A stretch of 16,534 bases of DNA from Candidatus Kerfeldbacteria bacterium RIFOXYC2_FULL_38_9 (GTDB taxonomy: Bacteria > Patescibacteriota > Patescibacteriia > UBA9570 > XYC2-FULL-38-9): the NCBI GenBank assembly GCA_001818355.1, contig MHKJ01000001.1, forward strand, positions 9,200 through 25,733. Direction: 5' to 3'. Made by a program: the position numbers and the translations under genes. Numbering within the stretch: position 1 is the first letter of the stretch; the number at the start of each line of letters is the position of its first letter. The notes below the pieces were generated by a model, which saw only the letters and a list, made by a program, of their open reading frames with translations, did not search any database and was not told the origin of the DNA. Positions 1 through 7,256 of the stretch are shown here, one piece after another.

Positions 1-1637
1 CCGCACAAAGTTTAACACACGCATGCGCCAACGAACTGCCGCAAAACAGTGAACAACTGGCACAACTAATAAAAAAATATGATGTTCCGGAGGCGCTGGC
101 GGCCATAAATTTATTACAGCGCGTTCATGGCGGCGCTGACAACATTGATGTTGCCACTGCCTATCAAACAATAATGCGAGATATAGAAAAAACAGCAACC
201 CATCCATTCATACAAACAGCGGCAAAATCAGCTCAATCGCCAATTGAAAATGCGCCAACACAACCCCTGCCGCAGGTTATTACTCGCCACGCTATTCCGT
301 TTTTAGGAAAAGCCGATCCGGATCGTTTGCGCATACTGTTTAAATATATACAACAACCCGAGATGCGAGAATTTGTAGAACAACAGATACATGCCGACTT
401 TGCAGAAATATCACTGGCGGGCAAATTGTACACATTCGATTTTCTCGCTCAAAATGATTCTCATATTTTACAACGCGTATTCCGTGTCACAGAACAAGCC
501 GCGCTTAATAAAAATACTTTTTTTGAAAATTTTTTGCTGGGAGCCTATGATCCTTCTTTTCCGGAGCGATTATTACAAACCGCGGAAAAAATATCACCGG
601 AATTTATGAACCGACTCAATGAGCGTTTCCAAGCTATAATTACGCAACACCTCCGCAGTTTAGAACAAGAAACGGAGCGTTTTTTTGCTCACCCGGAAGA
701 TATGACCAGTTTTAATCCGAGCCGGGTTACTCAACAAATGTATGTACAGGCCACTCAACTGTTTACGGAAATTCTTGCCTTGGCACAAACACAACAAGCA
801 GAAACACCACAAATACAACAGCTTTTTCAAAAAGTGGAAGCCCAAGCTTTTATCTTTAAAAATATGTGCTCGGCCGCTTTTGCCGACAATCCGGATTTAA
901 CATTGCTTGATATTTCCGCGCTCAGTGTTGAAGAGTTGTCTTGGCAAGAAACAACGGCAATAAAATCACGATTACTGGCTATTGCCCAAGAAAATTTTCC
1001 TGCTATACCAAGCATCGTGGAAGGTCTCAGAGCTATCTTGTATGCTACCGATAAAAAAACAACAGAAAAAAACAGATTTATAATAGTGCGAAAAGAAAAA
1101 GAAATAATTGCTTTTTTGCGAATTGAAGATCGCGGCGCAGAACAATTTGTGGCTAGTTTTAATGTTCCTGCGGAATGGCAAAGCTCTGGCATGGGCGGAA
1201 AAACAGCTCTTTATTGTTTACAGATATTACAAGAACATCACACTGTGCGCGCCAATATGATACTGGCCGAACCAATTGCCGCGCGCTATATTGACTTGGG
1301 CTTTATTGGTTATCATCTGCGCGACGCAGGTGACACCCGCTTGATTGATATAGTAAAACAAAAAGAACCACGAGCTTACCGCTTGCCGCGTTTTCATGAT
1401 TCCTTAAAAAATTTATATCAACAACAAGCAAAAAATGGCACTGACATTCAGCTCCTGATTGACCAACAAGCGCCAACTATAATTTTGCCGCCCGGTACTT
1501 CCGATCAAATCAAACAATACGAACCTATTATGGAAAAACTGCTTAACGTTCATGGGTATGAGTTAACCAGATATACCCACAATGATAACAATACAGAATA
1601 TATTATCGGCTTGGAGAAGGCAGATGTTGCCACATAA
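1..1637 (+). CDS. Large protein with C-terminal GNAT-like acetyltransferase domain (5' partial)
   Basis: The reading frame is open from base 3, so the gene starts before the window; 544 residues are visible. The first in-window ATG (base 174) has no ribosome site, and the 57 codons before it are open and protein-like, so I do not take it as the start. The first two thirds are helix-rich, Gln/Glu/Phe-rich and unrecognised. About residues 300-380, counted from the ATG at 174, resemble a GNAT fold: strands around RFIIV and IIAFLRIED, then QSSGMG (336-341), which fits the Q/R-x-x-G-x-G/A acetyl-CoA loop, and a later A-x-x-Y-x-x-x-GF segment (370-377) like motif B. About 110 residues of unknown fold follow. 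The substrate cannot be told. It ends inside the 3' end of the convergent regulator gene (35 nt overlap). No signal peptide or membrane segment is visible in the part shown. The coding call is firm; the GNAT call is moderate. Confidence 0.8.
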   Translation, partial: AQSLTHACANELPQNSEQLAQLIKKYDVPEALAAINLLQRVHGGADNIDVATAYQTIMRDIEKTATHPFIQTAAKSAQSPIENAPTQPLPQVITRHAIPFLGKADPDRLRILFKYIQQPEMREFVEQQIHADFAEISLAGKLYTFDFLAQNDSHILQRVFRVTEQAALNKNTFFENFLLGAYDPSFPERLLQTAEKISPEFMNRLNERFQAIITQHLRSLEQETERFFAHPEDMTSFNPSRVTQQMYVQATQLFTEILALAQTQQAETPQIQQLFQKVEAQAFIFKNMCSAAFADNPDLTLLDISALSVEELSWQETTAIKSRLLAIAQENFPAIPSIVEGLRAILYATDKKTTEKNRFIIVRKEKEIIAFLRIEDRGAEQFVASFNVPAEWQSSGMGGKTALYCLQILQEHHTVRANMILAEPIAARYIDLGFIGYHLRDAGDTRLIDIVKQKEPRAYRLPRFHDSLKNLYQQQAKNGTDIQLLIDQQAPTIILPPGTSDQIKQYEPIMEKLLNVHGYELTRYTHNDNNTEYIIGLEKADVAT

Positions 1638-2370
1638 AAGAAAATAAAGCTTTCTGCATGTTGGCAATGCCGGGATGGGTAATGACAAAAGTGAGCAGAT
1701 TTTTTTTATAGACCGTAAGATAAGAAATTTTGTCATTATATATTTGCAGTGATGTCTCAAACGGACAGACTGTTTTTGATATCAGTTTGACTTGCGTCAA
1801 TTTATCATCTATCTTTTTTACAAAATTTTTGGCGGCTGATGTATCTGGTAAAATTATTTTTTTTACTTTTCCGTGCCGTTTCCGTTCAGCCATATATCGT
1901 TCGTTTAAACGCTTGACATAGGCTTCCACAATATCCATATTAACATAAGCGAAAATTTCTCCACGCGCTTGTAATGTATCCTGCAACACTTCCTTGGCGC
2001 CCTCTTCTCCTTCGTAAAAACGCACACCGGGCTTACCGAGAGTAAGATTGTAAGTGCCGGTAAGGTGTTCAATATGCTTCTTCATATCGTGCGTTAATAA
2101 TTCCATTTCTTGTTTTTTATACTCCGCCAACAAAGACAGGTGCTGAGGGTGGGTAATGCTATAAAAAACAGATCGCCCCTCTCTATTTTTTTCCACTAAA
2201 TCGTGTTTTTCTAAACGCTGTAACGAATTATAGACAGTGGCGCGGCTGAAAGAAGATGCCTGTTCAATCCGACCGACATTTTGTCGACCGGTTTTGGCCA
2301 AAAATAAATAAAGCTCAATATCGCTTTTATCTAAACCGCATAAACCTAAATTTTGTTCAATAGTTGCCAT
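1603..2370 (-). CDS. TrmB-family transcriptional regulator
   Basis: This is a 255-residue protein with an N-terminal winged helix-turn-helix (about 10-70). The helix around SRATVYNSLQRLEKHDLV (42-59) is the recognition helix typical of TrmB-like regulators, followed by a wing at about 60-72. A short coiled-coil-like helix (78-105) leads to a C-terminal sensor domain that opens with PGVRFYEGEEGAKEVL (114-129), a signature of this family. TrmB proteins usually sense sugars or other small ligands and repress or activate transport and surface genes; the ligand here is unknown. The gene is divergent from a secreted BNR/FnIII protein, its natural candidate target. A perfect palindrome at 2389-2403 sits just upstream of its start and could be an autoregulatory operator. 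No Shine-Dalgarno sequence precedes the ATG. Its 3' end overlaps the convergent GNAT-like gene by 35 nt. Confidence 0.88.
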   Translation of the reverse strand: MATIEQNLGLCGLDKSDIELYLFLAKTGRQNVGRIEQASSFSRATVYNSLQRLEKHDLVEKNREGRSVFYSITHPQHLSLLAEYKKQEMELLTHDMKKHIEHLTGTYNLTLGKPGVRFYEGEEGAKEVLQDTLQARGEIFAYVNMDIVEAYVKRLNERYMAERKRHGKVKKIILPDTSAAKNFVKKIDDKLTQVKLISKTVCPFETSLQIYNDKISYLTVYKKNLLTFVITHPGIANMQKALFSFMWQHLPSPSR

Positions 2371-2388
2371 ATAAATCTATTATTAGTT

Positions 2389-2403
2389 AGATATATTATA
2401 TCT
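2389..2403. promoter_or_regulatory. Perfect palindrome upstream of the TrmB-type gene, candidate operator
   Basis: AGATATA-T-TATATCT is a 7-bp perfect inverted repeat around one central base. It ends 19 nt before the regulator's ATG (2370). On the minus strand it contains a TATAAT (2395-2400) that could serve as a -10 element. An operator over or just downstream of its own promoter is a common autoregulation layout. The symmetry is seen directly; the role is inferred, and AT-rich DNA makes chance symmetry possible. Confidence 0.45.
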
Positions 2404-2422
2404 TGGTAAATACCTTTATTTA

Positions 2423-2451
2423 ATTATACATTATTCAATAATATAAGTAAA
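2423..2451 (-). promoter_or_regulatory. Candidate promoter of the TrmB-type gene
   Basis: On the minus strand TTTACT (2446-2451; 4 of 6 consensus matches) is followed after 17 nt by a perfect TATAAT (2423-2428). Transcription would start near 2416, leaving a leader of about 46 nt that contains the palindrome at 2389-2403. A second TATAAT at 2395-2400 has a poor -35 and is the alternative. Confidence 0.45.
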
Positions 2452-2464
2452 GTATAAATTAAAA

Positions 2465-2492
2465 TTGACATATTATCAGCAGGGTTTATACT
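2465..2492 (+). promoter_or_regulatory. Sigma70-type promoter of the secreted BNR/FnIII protein gene
   Basis: A perfect TTGACA (2465-2470), a 16-nt spacer and TATACT (2487-2492; 5 of 6 matches) form the best promoter in the window. The start point should be near 2499, giving a leader of about 25 nt without a recognisable Shine-Dalgarno sequence before the ATG at 2524. It is about 60 nt from the palindrome in front of the divergent regulator gene. Confidence 0.7.
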
Positions 2493-2523
2493 TTTTGCAA
2501 ATTAAATATTAATTTTCATTATT

Positions 2524-4182
2524 ATGAAAAATCTTTGGTTGCGTATGAAAACGGTACGCACAGTGTTAGCCCTTCTGTGTCTTACAGGGGGAATGGTTTG
2601 GGCCGGTGCTGTCAGTGCTACGGAAAAAACTCAGTGGCAACAACAAACTGTTTATTCTTCCAACTTCAATGCCGGACAGTACCTGCAAAAAGAAAAAGAC
2701 AGTGCCGGCGTAATGCATGTTGTTTTTTACGAAAGTGAAACACATAAATTGTATTACACAAAATCAGCGGACGGCGGAACCACTTGGTCTGCCGCTTCGA
2801 TAATCGATAGTCGTGACGGTGCCGGCGTCAAAGTGCAATTAACCGTTGATGGACAAAATAGACCGCTGGTTACTTATTTACGCCGCGGCAATAATGCGTT
2901 TGATGTTGTAGAATATGCCTATCTGGCAAACGGTACTTGGGTTAAAGCAACTGTGGCTCGTGATGATGCCGACCCTTATGCCGGCAATTCTTTAGACGCG
3001 CCAACCGTATTTGTGGATAACAATAATATTGTGCATGTATTTTATAAACCAGATCAAGGAGTGCACACCTATTTTATTGATGCCAAATTACAGGCAGATG
3101 GAACTTGGAGTAAAACCACAGTGGAAACCAACGCGGGAGTATGTACTTCTATTAGCGATTGGCAAGGCATTGATTCGGTTTATAATTCTCAAACCCAAAA
3201 AGCGCACGTCGCGTTTAAATGTACCGGCGTTGGTACTGGCACCGGTTTGTATATTGCCACGCTTAGTTCTCAAGGATGGAGCGTGAGCCGAGAAACCGCA
3301 GATTATCCAGGCGATGGACAAATTATCAGTATGATTGTAGAAAAAAACGGCACAGTCGGTATTCTGCACAATGATACAACCATTTCCTATAATCTGTATT
3401 ACACCTTTTTGCCTACGGGCAGTACCGTGTGGAGCACGTCGGTCATAGCTTCTGAGGTTGCCTTAGGATATTCCGATATGGCCGTGGATGCTTTAGGAAA
3501 TATTCATATCGCCTACACCGCTGATGGTGGAAAACTGTATTATATGCAAGCCACTTCAGCAGGACTGAGCTCACAACTGGTTACCTATATTGATCCGACC
3601 TTTTTGCCAAAAGTTGGTGAAGTGGGAATTGCGGTTAATGCTCAAAATATACCGGTGATTACTTTTGCTGGCGATCGGGTTGTGTATTCCGCCGTGCCCG
3701 CTGTTGCCGTCCCAGATGATAATGACCAAAAAGAAACAGATGACACCGGCAATCAAGAAAACAATGAGCAAAATAACAACAACTCGGAAGAACAAGAAAC
3801 GAATAATACCGATAATCAAGAAACAGAAAATAACAACGAAGACACAAACGGTCAAGAGCTGGAAGAACAGCCGGCACCGGAATCAGAATCAGCAGAAGAT
3901 ACTATTTTTTCTGTAGCAACACTAAAGGTTAAGAATATTAAACAGAAAAAATTAAAAATTTCCTGGCAAGCGCTCGATGGTGCGGTCTCATACCAAGCGG
4001 TAGTATATAAAAAAATCAACAAGAAATACAAAAGTGTAAAAAAATATACAACCACCGCTACTAAAATAAAAGTTGATAAAAAATATCGTAAAAAAATCAA
4101 CAAGAAATTTTATGTGCGAGTACGAGCCGTGGATGAACAGGGAAATATAAGTTTGTGGTCAAAAAGAATCAGAATTCGCTAA
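2524..4182 (+). CDS. Secreted BNR-type beta-propeller protein with C-terminal fibronectin type III domain
   Basis: This is a 552-residue exported protein. Residues 1-33 are a signal peptide: positive N-terminus, hydrophobic LALLCLTGGMVWAGA, likely cleavage after VSA (30-32). Residues 36-395 are a run of beta-rich repeats like sialidase/BNR propellers. One clean Asp box, SADGGTTW, lies at 81-88, and degenerate copies recur as pairs such as D-x-x-x-N-I-H-I-A-Y (322-331) and V-D-x-x-N-x-x-H-V-F-Y (164-174). Residues 396-459 are a low-complexity Asn/Glu/Gln/Thr linker. Residues 462-552 are a very lysine-rich fibronectin type III domain (SWQALDGAVSYQAVVYKK, then FYVRVRAVDEQG). No catalytic sialidase Arg triad is evident, so binding or adhesion is likelier than hydrolysis. 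No LPxTG or membrane anchor is present, so it is released or held by charge. The ATG at 2524 was chosen because it gives a complete signal peptide; Met8 is an alternative. A strong terminator follows. Confidence 0.85.
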   Translation: MKNLWLRMKTVRTVLALLCLTGGMVWAGAVSATEKTQWQQQTVYSSNFNAGQYLQKEKDSAGVMHVVFYESETHKLYYTKSADGGTTWSAASIIDSRDGAGVKVQLTVDGQNRPLVTYLRRGNNAFDVVEYAYLANGTWVKATVARDDADPYAGNSLDAPTVFVDNNNIVHVFYKPDQGVHTYFIDAKLQADGTWSKTTVETNAGVCTSISDWQGIDSVYNSQTQKAHVAFKCTGVGTGTGLYIATLSSQGWSVSRETADYPGDGQIISMIVEKNGTVGILHNDTTISYNLYYTFLPTGSTVWSTSVIASEVALGYSDMAVDALGNIHIAYTADGGKLYYMQATSAGLSSQLVTYIDPTFLPKVGEVGIAVNAQNIPVITFAGDRVVYSAVPAVAVPDDNDQKETDDTGNQENNEQNNNNSEEQETNNTDNQETENNNEDTNGQELEEQPAPESESAEDTIFSVATLKVKNIKQKKLKISWQALDGAVSYQAVVYKKINKKYKSVKKYTTTATKIKVDKKYRKKINKKFYVRVRAVDEQGNISLWSKRIRIR

Positions 4183-4200
4183 ACAATTAAAGACTCATAA

Positions 4201-4232
4201 AATACCCCAAAAAATTATTGGGGTATTTTTTT
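4201..4232 (+). terminator. Rho-independent terminator, probably bidirectional
   Basis: The stem AATACCCCAA (4201-4210) pairs fully with TTGGGGTATT (4218-4227) around a 7-nt loop, followed by a T run to 4232. It ends the BNR/FnIII gene 18 nt after its stop. The A-rich left flank gives a weaker T-tract on the minus strand, so it may also stop the convergent trpS-DedA transcript. The DedA stop codon (4215-4217) is in the loop and its last codons form the right arm. Confidence 0.85.
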
Positions 4233-4844
4233 AATTCTGCGTTTTTTAGAAATGTGACGATAAATATAAAGAGTGATAAAAATTAAAATAACAATGATCA
4301 TCAAATCATCTACCACTTTACTGTATTTTATGACCAGTTGCCAATTTTGACGCAGGTGATAACCCAAAACAGTCAAAAAAGAATTCCACAAACCCGCGCC
4401 TAAAACAGTTAACAGTAAAAATTTCCCAAGATTCATTTTGGCCATACCGGCCGGCAAGGAAATCAAATGTCTAATAATGGGAATAAAACGACTGATAAAA
4501 ATGGTAATCTGGCCGTTTTTTTGAAAAAATTTTTCCGTGGCTTTTAGTTCATCTTGATTTATTAAAAAATATCTACCGAATTTATTAACAAAAGCCTGTC
4601 CGCCATAATAACCAATATAATAAGAAATCAAAGAGCCGCTCAAACTGCCAATGGTGCTAATTAAAATCACCAGAAAAAAACTGAACTTTTTTTCTGCAAT
4701 CAAAAAACCGGCAAAAGGCATAATGGCCTCGCTGGGAATTGGAAAAATCATACTCTCCAAAACCATGCCAAAAAAAACCGTGACATAACCGGTAGCCGCC
4801 ATAAATTGAGTGATGTAGTTAGCGATAAAAGCAGTCAAACCCAT
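4215..4844 (-). CDS. DedA-family membrane protein (VTT domain)
   Basis: This is a 209-residue polytopic inner-membrane protein. The DedA/VTT signatures are in order: a conserved Glu in the first half-membrane segment with the re-entrant PIPSE motif (E30, 35-39); the glycine-rich GSLSGSLISYYIGYYGG (66-82); then SRFIPIIRHLISLPAGMAKM (118-137), the arginine/proline re-entrant loop characteristic of the family. Two further hydrophobic segments (about 141-162 and 178-196) and a basic tail complete it. DedA proteins are half-transporter-like; characterised members flip undecaprenyl phosphate or phosphatidylethanolamine and support membrane homeostasis and proton motive force. Which lipid this one handles is not visible. 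It starts 8 nt after the trpS stop and is very probably co-transcribed and coupled with it. Its length is normal. The stop codon lies in the terminator loop. Confidence 0.93.
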   Translation of the reverse strand: MGLTAFIANYITQFMAATGYVTVFFGMVLESMIFPIPSEAIMPFAGFLIAEKKFSFFLVILISTIGSLSGSLISYYIGYYGGQAFVNKFGRYFLINQDELKATEKFFQKNGQITIFISRFIPIIRHLISLPAGMAKMNLGKFLLLTVLGAGLWNSFLTVLGYHLRQNWQLVIKYSKVVDDLMIIVILIFITLYIYRHISKKRRIKKIPQ

Positions 4845-4852
4845 TTATTTTT

Positions 4853-5836
4853 TTAATTTATAGCGTCTTTAAAATAATTGAGAAACATTTTTTCTTTTAC
4901 TTTGGCCAAGGTTTGTTGAGCGACAAGTCTTGCTTTTTTCGTGCCCGCCAGTAGTATTGTCTCAACCACCTTTCTGTTTTTTTCATAATATACTCTTTTT
5001 TCTCTAATAGGCTTCAATTTTTGAATAATTATGTCAGCTAATAATGGTTTAAGTTCAGAATATTTAATGGTACCACTCTTAAATTGTTGTTTAAATTTTT
5101 TAATGACCGCCAAGTCGTCAGAAAATTGTTCCAATAATCCCAATAAATTTTTAGCGCCAAGGTCATTGGTTAATGCTCCTTTAATTTTATTTCTAATCTC
5201 GTCTGCGGTATCCGTAAAGGTGATGGCGTTGCCTAAGCTCTTGCTCATTTTGCGGCCATCCATACCGAGCACTCGTGGAAAGTCTCCGATTTTGGCCTCT
5301 GGTTCTTTCAAAGTTTCTCCGTAAATTTTGTTAAATTTTCGGACAATTTCTCGTGTTTGCTCAATCATCGGAAGCTGATCTTCACCTACCGGAACCAAAT
5401 CAGCTTGAAAGGCGGTAATATCAGCCGCTTGACTGACAGGGTAACCTAAAAATCCAAAAGTGACATCGTCTTTAAATAAATCTTTCTTTTGGTTTATCTC
5501 CTCTTTGACGGTAGGATTGCGTTTAAGACGGGCAATGGTGACCAAATTAGAATAAAAGACGGTTAGTTCTGCTATTTCAGGAATAAGCGATTGGATAAAA
5601 ATCGTTGATTTTTTCGGATCAATGCCCACCGCCAAATTATCCATAGCAACTTCATAAACATTTTTTCTTACTTTTTGAGGATCATTAAAATTATCTGTTA
5701 AGGCCTGCACATCGGCAATCATCACATAGGTATCATATTGATCCTGCAGAGCAACTCGATTTTTTAAAGCACCACAAAAATGTCCAATATGTAATTGGCC
5801 TGTTGGTCTATCGCCTGTCAGGATAATCTTTTTCAT
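4853..5836 (-). CDS. trpS: Tryptophanyl-tRNA synthetase
   Basis: TrpRS activates tryptophan with ATP and charges tRNA-Trp in the cytoplasm. The protein has 327 residues, normal for bacterial class Ic TrpRS. The HIGH signature appears as TGQLHIGH (12-19) after the N-terminal GDRP, the substrate-pocket segment GYPVSQAADI is at 131-140, VPVGEDQ at 148-154, and the KMSKS loop is exact (GRKMSKS, 194-200). The C-terminal helical region carries the anticodon-binding part (about 205-327). The ATG at 5836 follows an AAGG (5845-5848) with 8-nt spacing, one of the few plausible Shine-Dalgarno sites here. It has its own promoter in the 112-nt gap after the O-antigen-ligase-like gene and is followed by the DedA-family gene. 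No leader peptide with Trp codons or T-box motif is visible; control may instead involve the inverted repeat over the promoter. Identification is secure. Confidence 0.97.
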   Translation of the reverse strand: MKKIILTGDRPTGQLHIGHFCGALKNRVALQDQYDTYVMIADVQALTDNFNDPQKVRKNVYEVAMDNLAVGIDPKKSTIFIQSLIPEIAELTVFYSNLVTIARLKRNPTVKEEINQKKDLFKDDVTFGFLGYPVSQAADITAFQADLVPVGEDQLPMIEQTREIVRKFNKIYGETLKEPEAKIGDFPRVLGMDGRKMSKSLGNAITFTDTADEIRNKIKGALTNDLGAKNLLGLLEQFSDDLAVIKKFKQQFKSGTIKYSELKPLLADIIIQKLKPIREKRVYYEKNRKVVETILLAGTKKARLVAQQTLAKVKEKMFLNYFKDAIN

Positions 5837-5847
5837 AAAAATAACCT

Positions 5848-5886
5848 TATAATCTTATGCTTTATTGATAGCTATCTAAGATTATA
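5848..5886. promoter_or_regulatory. Double inverted repeat over the trpS promoter and leader
   Basis: TATAATCTTA (5848-5857) and TAAGATTATA (5877-5886) are exact 10-nt inverted copies separated by 19 nt, and the spacer ends with the palindrome GATAGCTATC (5867-5876). The right copy contains the minus-strand -10 of trpS, the inner palindrome covers the expected start point, and the left copy touches the AAGG ribosome site. This layout suits an operator. A hairpin would also form in any transcript reading through from upstream. Symmetry is seen; function is inferred. Confidence 0.5.
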
Positions 5887-5909
5887 TACAATTTTAACAA
5901 AAAAACCAA
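5881..5909 (-). promoter_or_regulatory. Candidate trpS promoter
   Basis: On the minus strand a perfect TATAAT (5881-5886) lies 17 nt after TTGGTT (5904-5909; 3 of 6 matches). Transcription would start near 5874 and give a leader of about 38 nt. The -35 is weak, so an activator or readthrough from upstream genes may contribute. The A-run/T-run sequence with a short GC stem at about 5904-5929 could be a poor terminator for the preceding gene. Confidence 0.45.
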
Positions 5910-5948
5910 ATGTTTATTGGGCGTTTTTTATCACGACATTTTTGCGCC

Positions 5949-7256
5949 TTACGCCTTAGAGCTTTTATTACTTTCTAATAAGCCGGCAACCAGCCAAAAT
6001 AAAAGCAAACCAAAGGAGAGCGACCATAAATAATGATCAAAAAAACCGATAACCAGCAAAGCCAATAAACTTAAAATTCCCTGCAATTCTGCTTCATTTT
6101 GCCAATTGGCTTTAAAGAATAAACTAAACAAAAAGAGCAAAAAGGCCAATAAACCAAAAATACCCAGTTCAGTAAAAACGAGTAAATAAATATTGTGCAC
6201 AGGCTGGTAAGCCCAACCGGGTTGTTCTTGGTGATGGTCTTGGTCTTGTCTATTTTGGTAGGCGGTATAATTACCAATAGCCACGCCAGTGATCCAATTT
6301 TTTTGTAATATTTTAAGAGCGTCTCGGGTATAATCTTGCCTTTCTTGTAAAGATTTTTGTTCCAGTCTGGTTTGCGCACTAACGCGGGTTAGAATAGTTT
6401 GCGGAAAAATTAAAGAAAGAATTACTAAAGGAAAAACTACAGCCAGCATACCTAAAGTTAAATTTTTGGGAAATATTTTTTTACTAATAAAAGTGTAACC
6501 GATTGTCAGTAATATGACTATTCCCAAAGCAAGCAGGGCTTGTCTGGCAAAAGTCAACCATAAACCCGCGGACATTATTAGCAAGGCCAAAAATAAAAAA
6601 CCTTGTTGCCAATATTTTTTTTGCGTCATTAAAAGAAAAATCGCGGCTAAAATAGTGATAACCAAAAAGCCGGCTAGCATATTAGGGTGAGGCAAAGAAC
6701 CGTAACTGCGCAGTATTCTGGCGGTAGCGGTTTCTACCACTTGCACTCCCAGCGTACCGGGCAGTTGTGCACTCATGCCCAACCATGGGGAAGCGAAAAC
6801 CTGTTGGGTAATACCTTGATAAATCGCCAATATTCCCTGTAACACTCCGGCTATTACTAAACTTTTATTAACGATTTTAAAATTTGGTTTTAACTGAGTG
6901 ATAACTAGAAAAAATAAAACGGCCTCGCTCAGTTTGATTAACCAAAATAAACCGGCCAGATGATTGGTAGAAAAATTCAAAGAAAGAAAAGCAATCAGTA
7001 AAATAAATAAAGCCAGCAAAGTTCCCAGTGTCCATATTTTTTTTTCTTTTTCATATTGCAGAATTAAATAACCGCTACTAACAAAAAGAAAAAACATCAT
7101 TAAAAAATCCAAAGCATAAAGGGAAACTGTGCCGTATTCCCAAAAACTATTTTTCAGTTCTCCTGGGATAAGTATTAAACGGGTTTGCCAAGGCAAAAAA
7201 ACAATAAGCGCCCCCAGTAAATAAGTGCTGATTTTTTTAAGTTTATTTTTAGACAT
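5949..7256 (-). CDS. O-antigen ligase / Wzy-type polytopic membrane protein
   Basis: This is a 435-residue hydrophobic protein with about 11-12 membrane segments. Features of the O-antigen ligase/polymerase (Wzy_C) family, with Met at 7256 as residue 1: the RSYGSLPHPNMLAGFL segment (183-198), TFARQALLALGIVILL (235-250, with the conserved Arg), and a long extracytoplasmic loop (about 283-353) ending in HNIYLLVFTELGIFGLL (354-370). Family members join or polymerise lipid-linked glycans outside the membrane. Most CPR bacteria lack lipopolysaccharide, so a wall polysaccharide or glycoprotein is the likelier acceptor. The start at 7256 is preferred because it begins just before the first membrane segment and overlaps the previous gene by 8 nt (ATGTCTAA), a coupling arrangement. 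An in-frame ATG at 7307 would add 17 polar residues inside the neighbour. The substrate is unknown. Confidence 0.85.
   Translation of the reverse strand: MSKNKLKKISTYLLGALIVFLPWQTRLILIPGELKNSFWEYGTVSLYALDFLMMFFLFVSSGYLILQYEKEKKIWTLGTLLALFILLIAFLSLNFSTNHLAGLFWLIKLSEAVLFFLVITQLKPNFKIVNKSLVIAGVLQGILAIYQGITQQVFASPWLGMSAQLPGTLGVQVVETATARILRSYGSLPHPNMLAGFLVITILAAIFLLMTQKKYWQQGFLFLALLIMSAGLWLTFARQALLALGIVILLTIGYTFISKKIFPKNLTLGMLAVVFPLVILSLIFPQTILTRVSAQTRLEQKSLQERQDYTRDALKILQKNWITGVAIGNYTAYQNRQDQDHHQEQPGWAYQPVHNIYLLVFTELGIFGLLAFLLFLFSLFFKANWQNEAELQGILSLLALLVIGFFDHYLWSLSFGLLLFWLVAGLLESNKSSKA

Noticed and set aside
174..176. ATG at 174 as the true start of the GNAT-like gene
   Set aside because: The 57 codons before it are open and protein-like and no ribosome site or promoter is seen; the gene most likely begins outside the window.
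3715..3900. Repetitive AAC/GAA-rich stretch as a possible CRISPR or tandem-repeat array
   Set aside because: There are no regular repeats with unique spacers; it is low-complexity coding sequence for the Asn/Glu/Gln linker of the secreted protein.
5904..5929. Intrinsic terminator after the O-antigen-ligase-like gene
   Set aside because: The stem is only four GC/AT pairs with mismatches before the T-run; too weak to list as a feature, although some termination is possible.
5949..6400. Open frame of 102 codons at 6071-6379 inside the O-antigen-ligase-like gene (minus strand, other frame)
   Set aside because: It is fully contained in the membrane protein gene, shows no domain or ribosome site, and reads like out-of-frame sequence.
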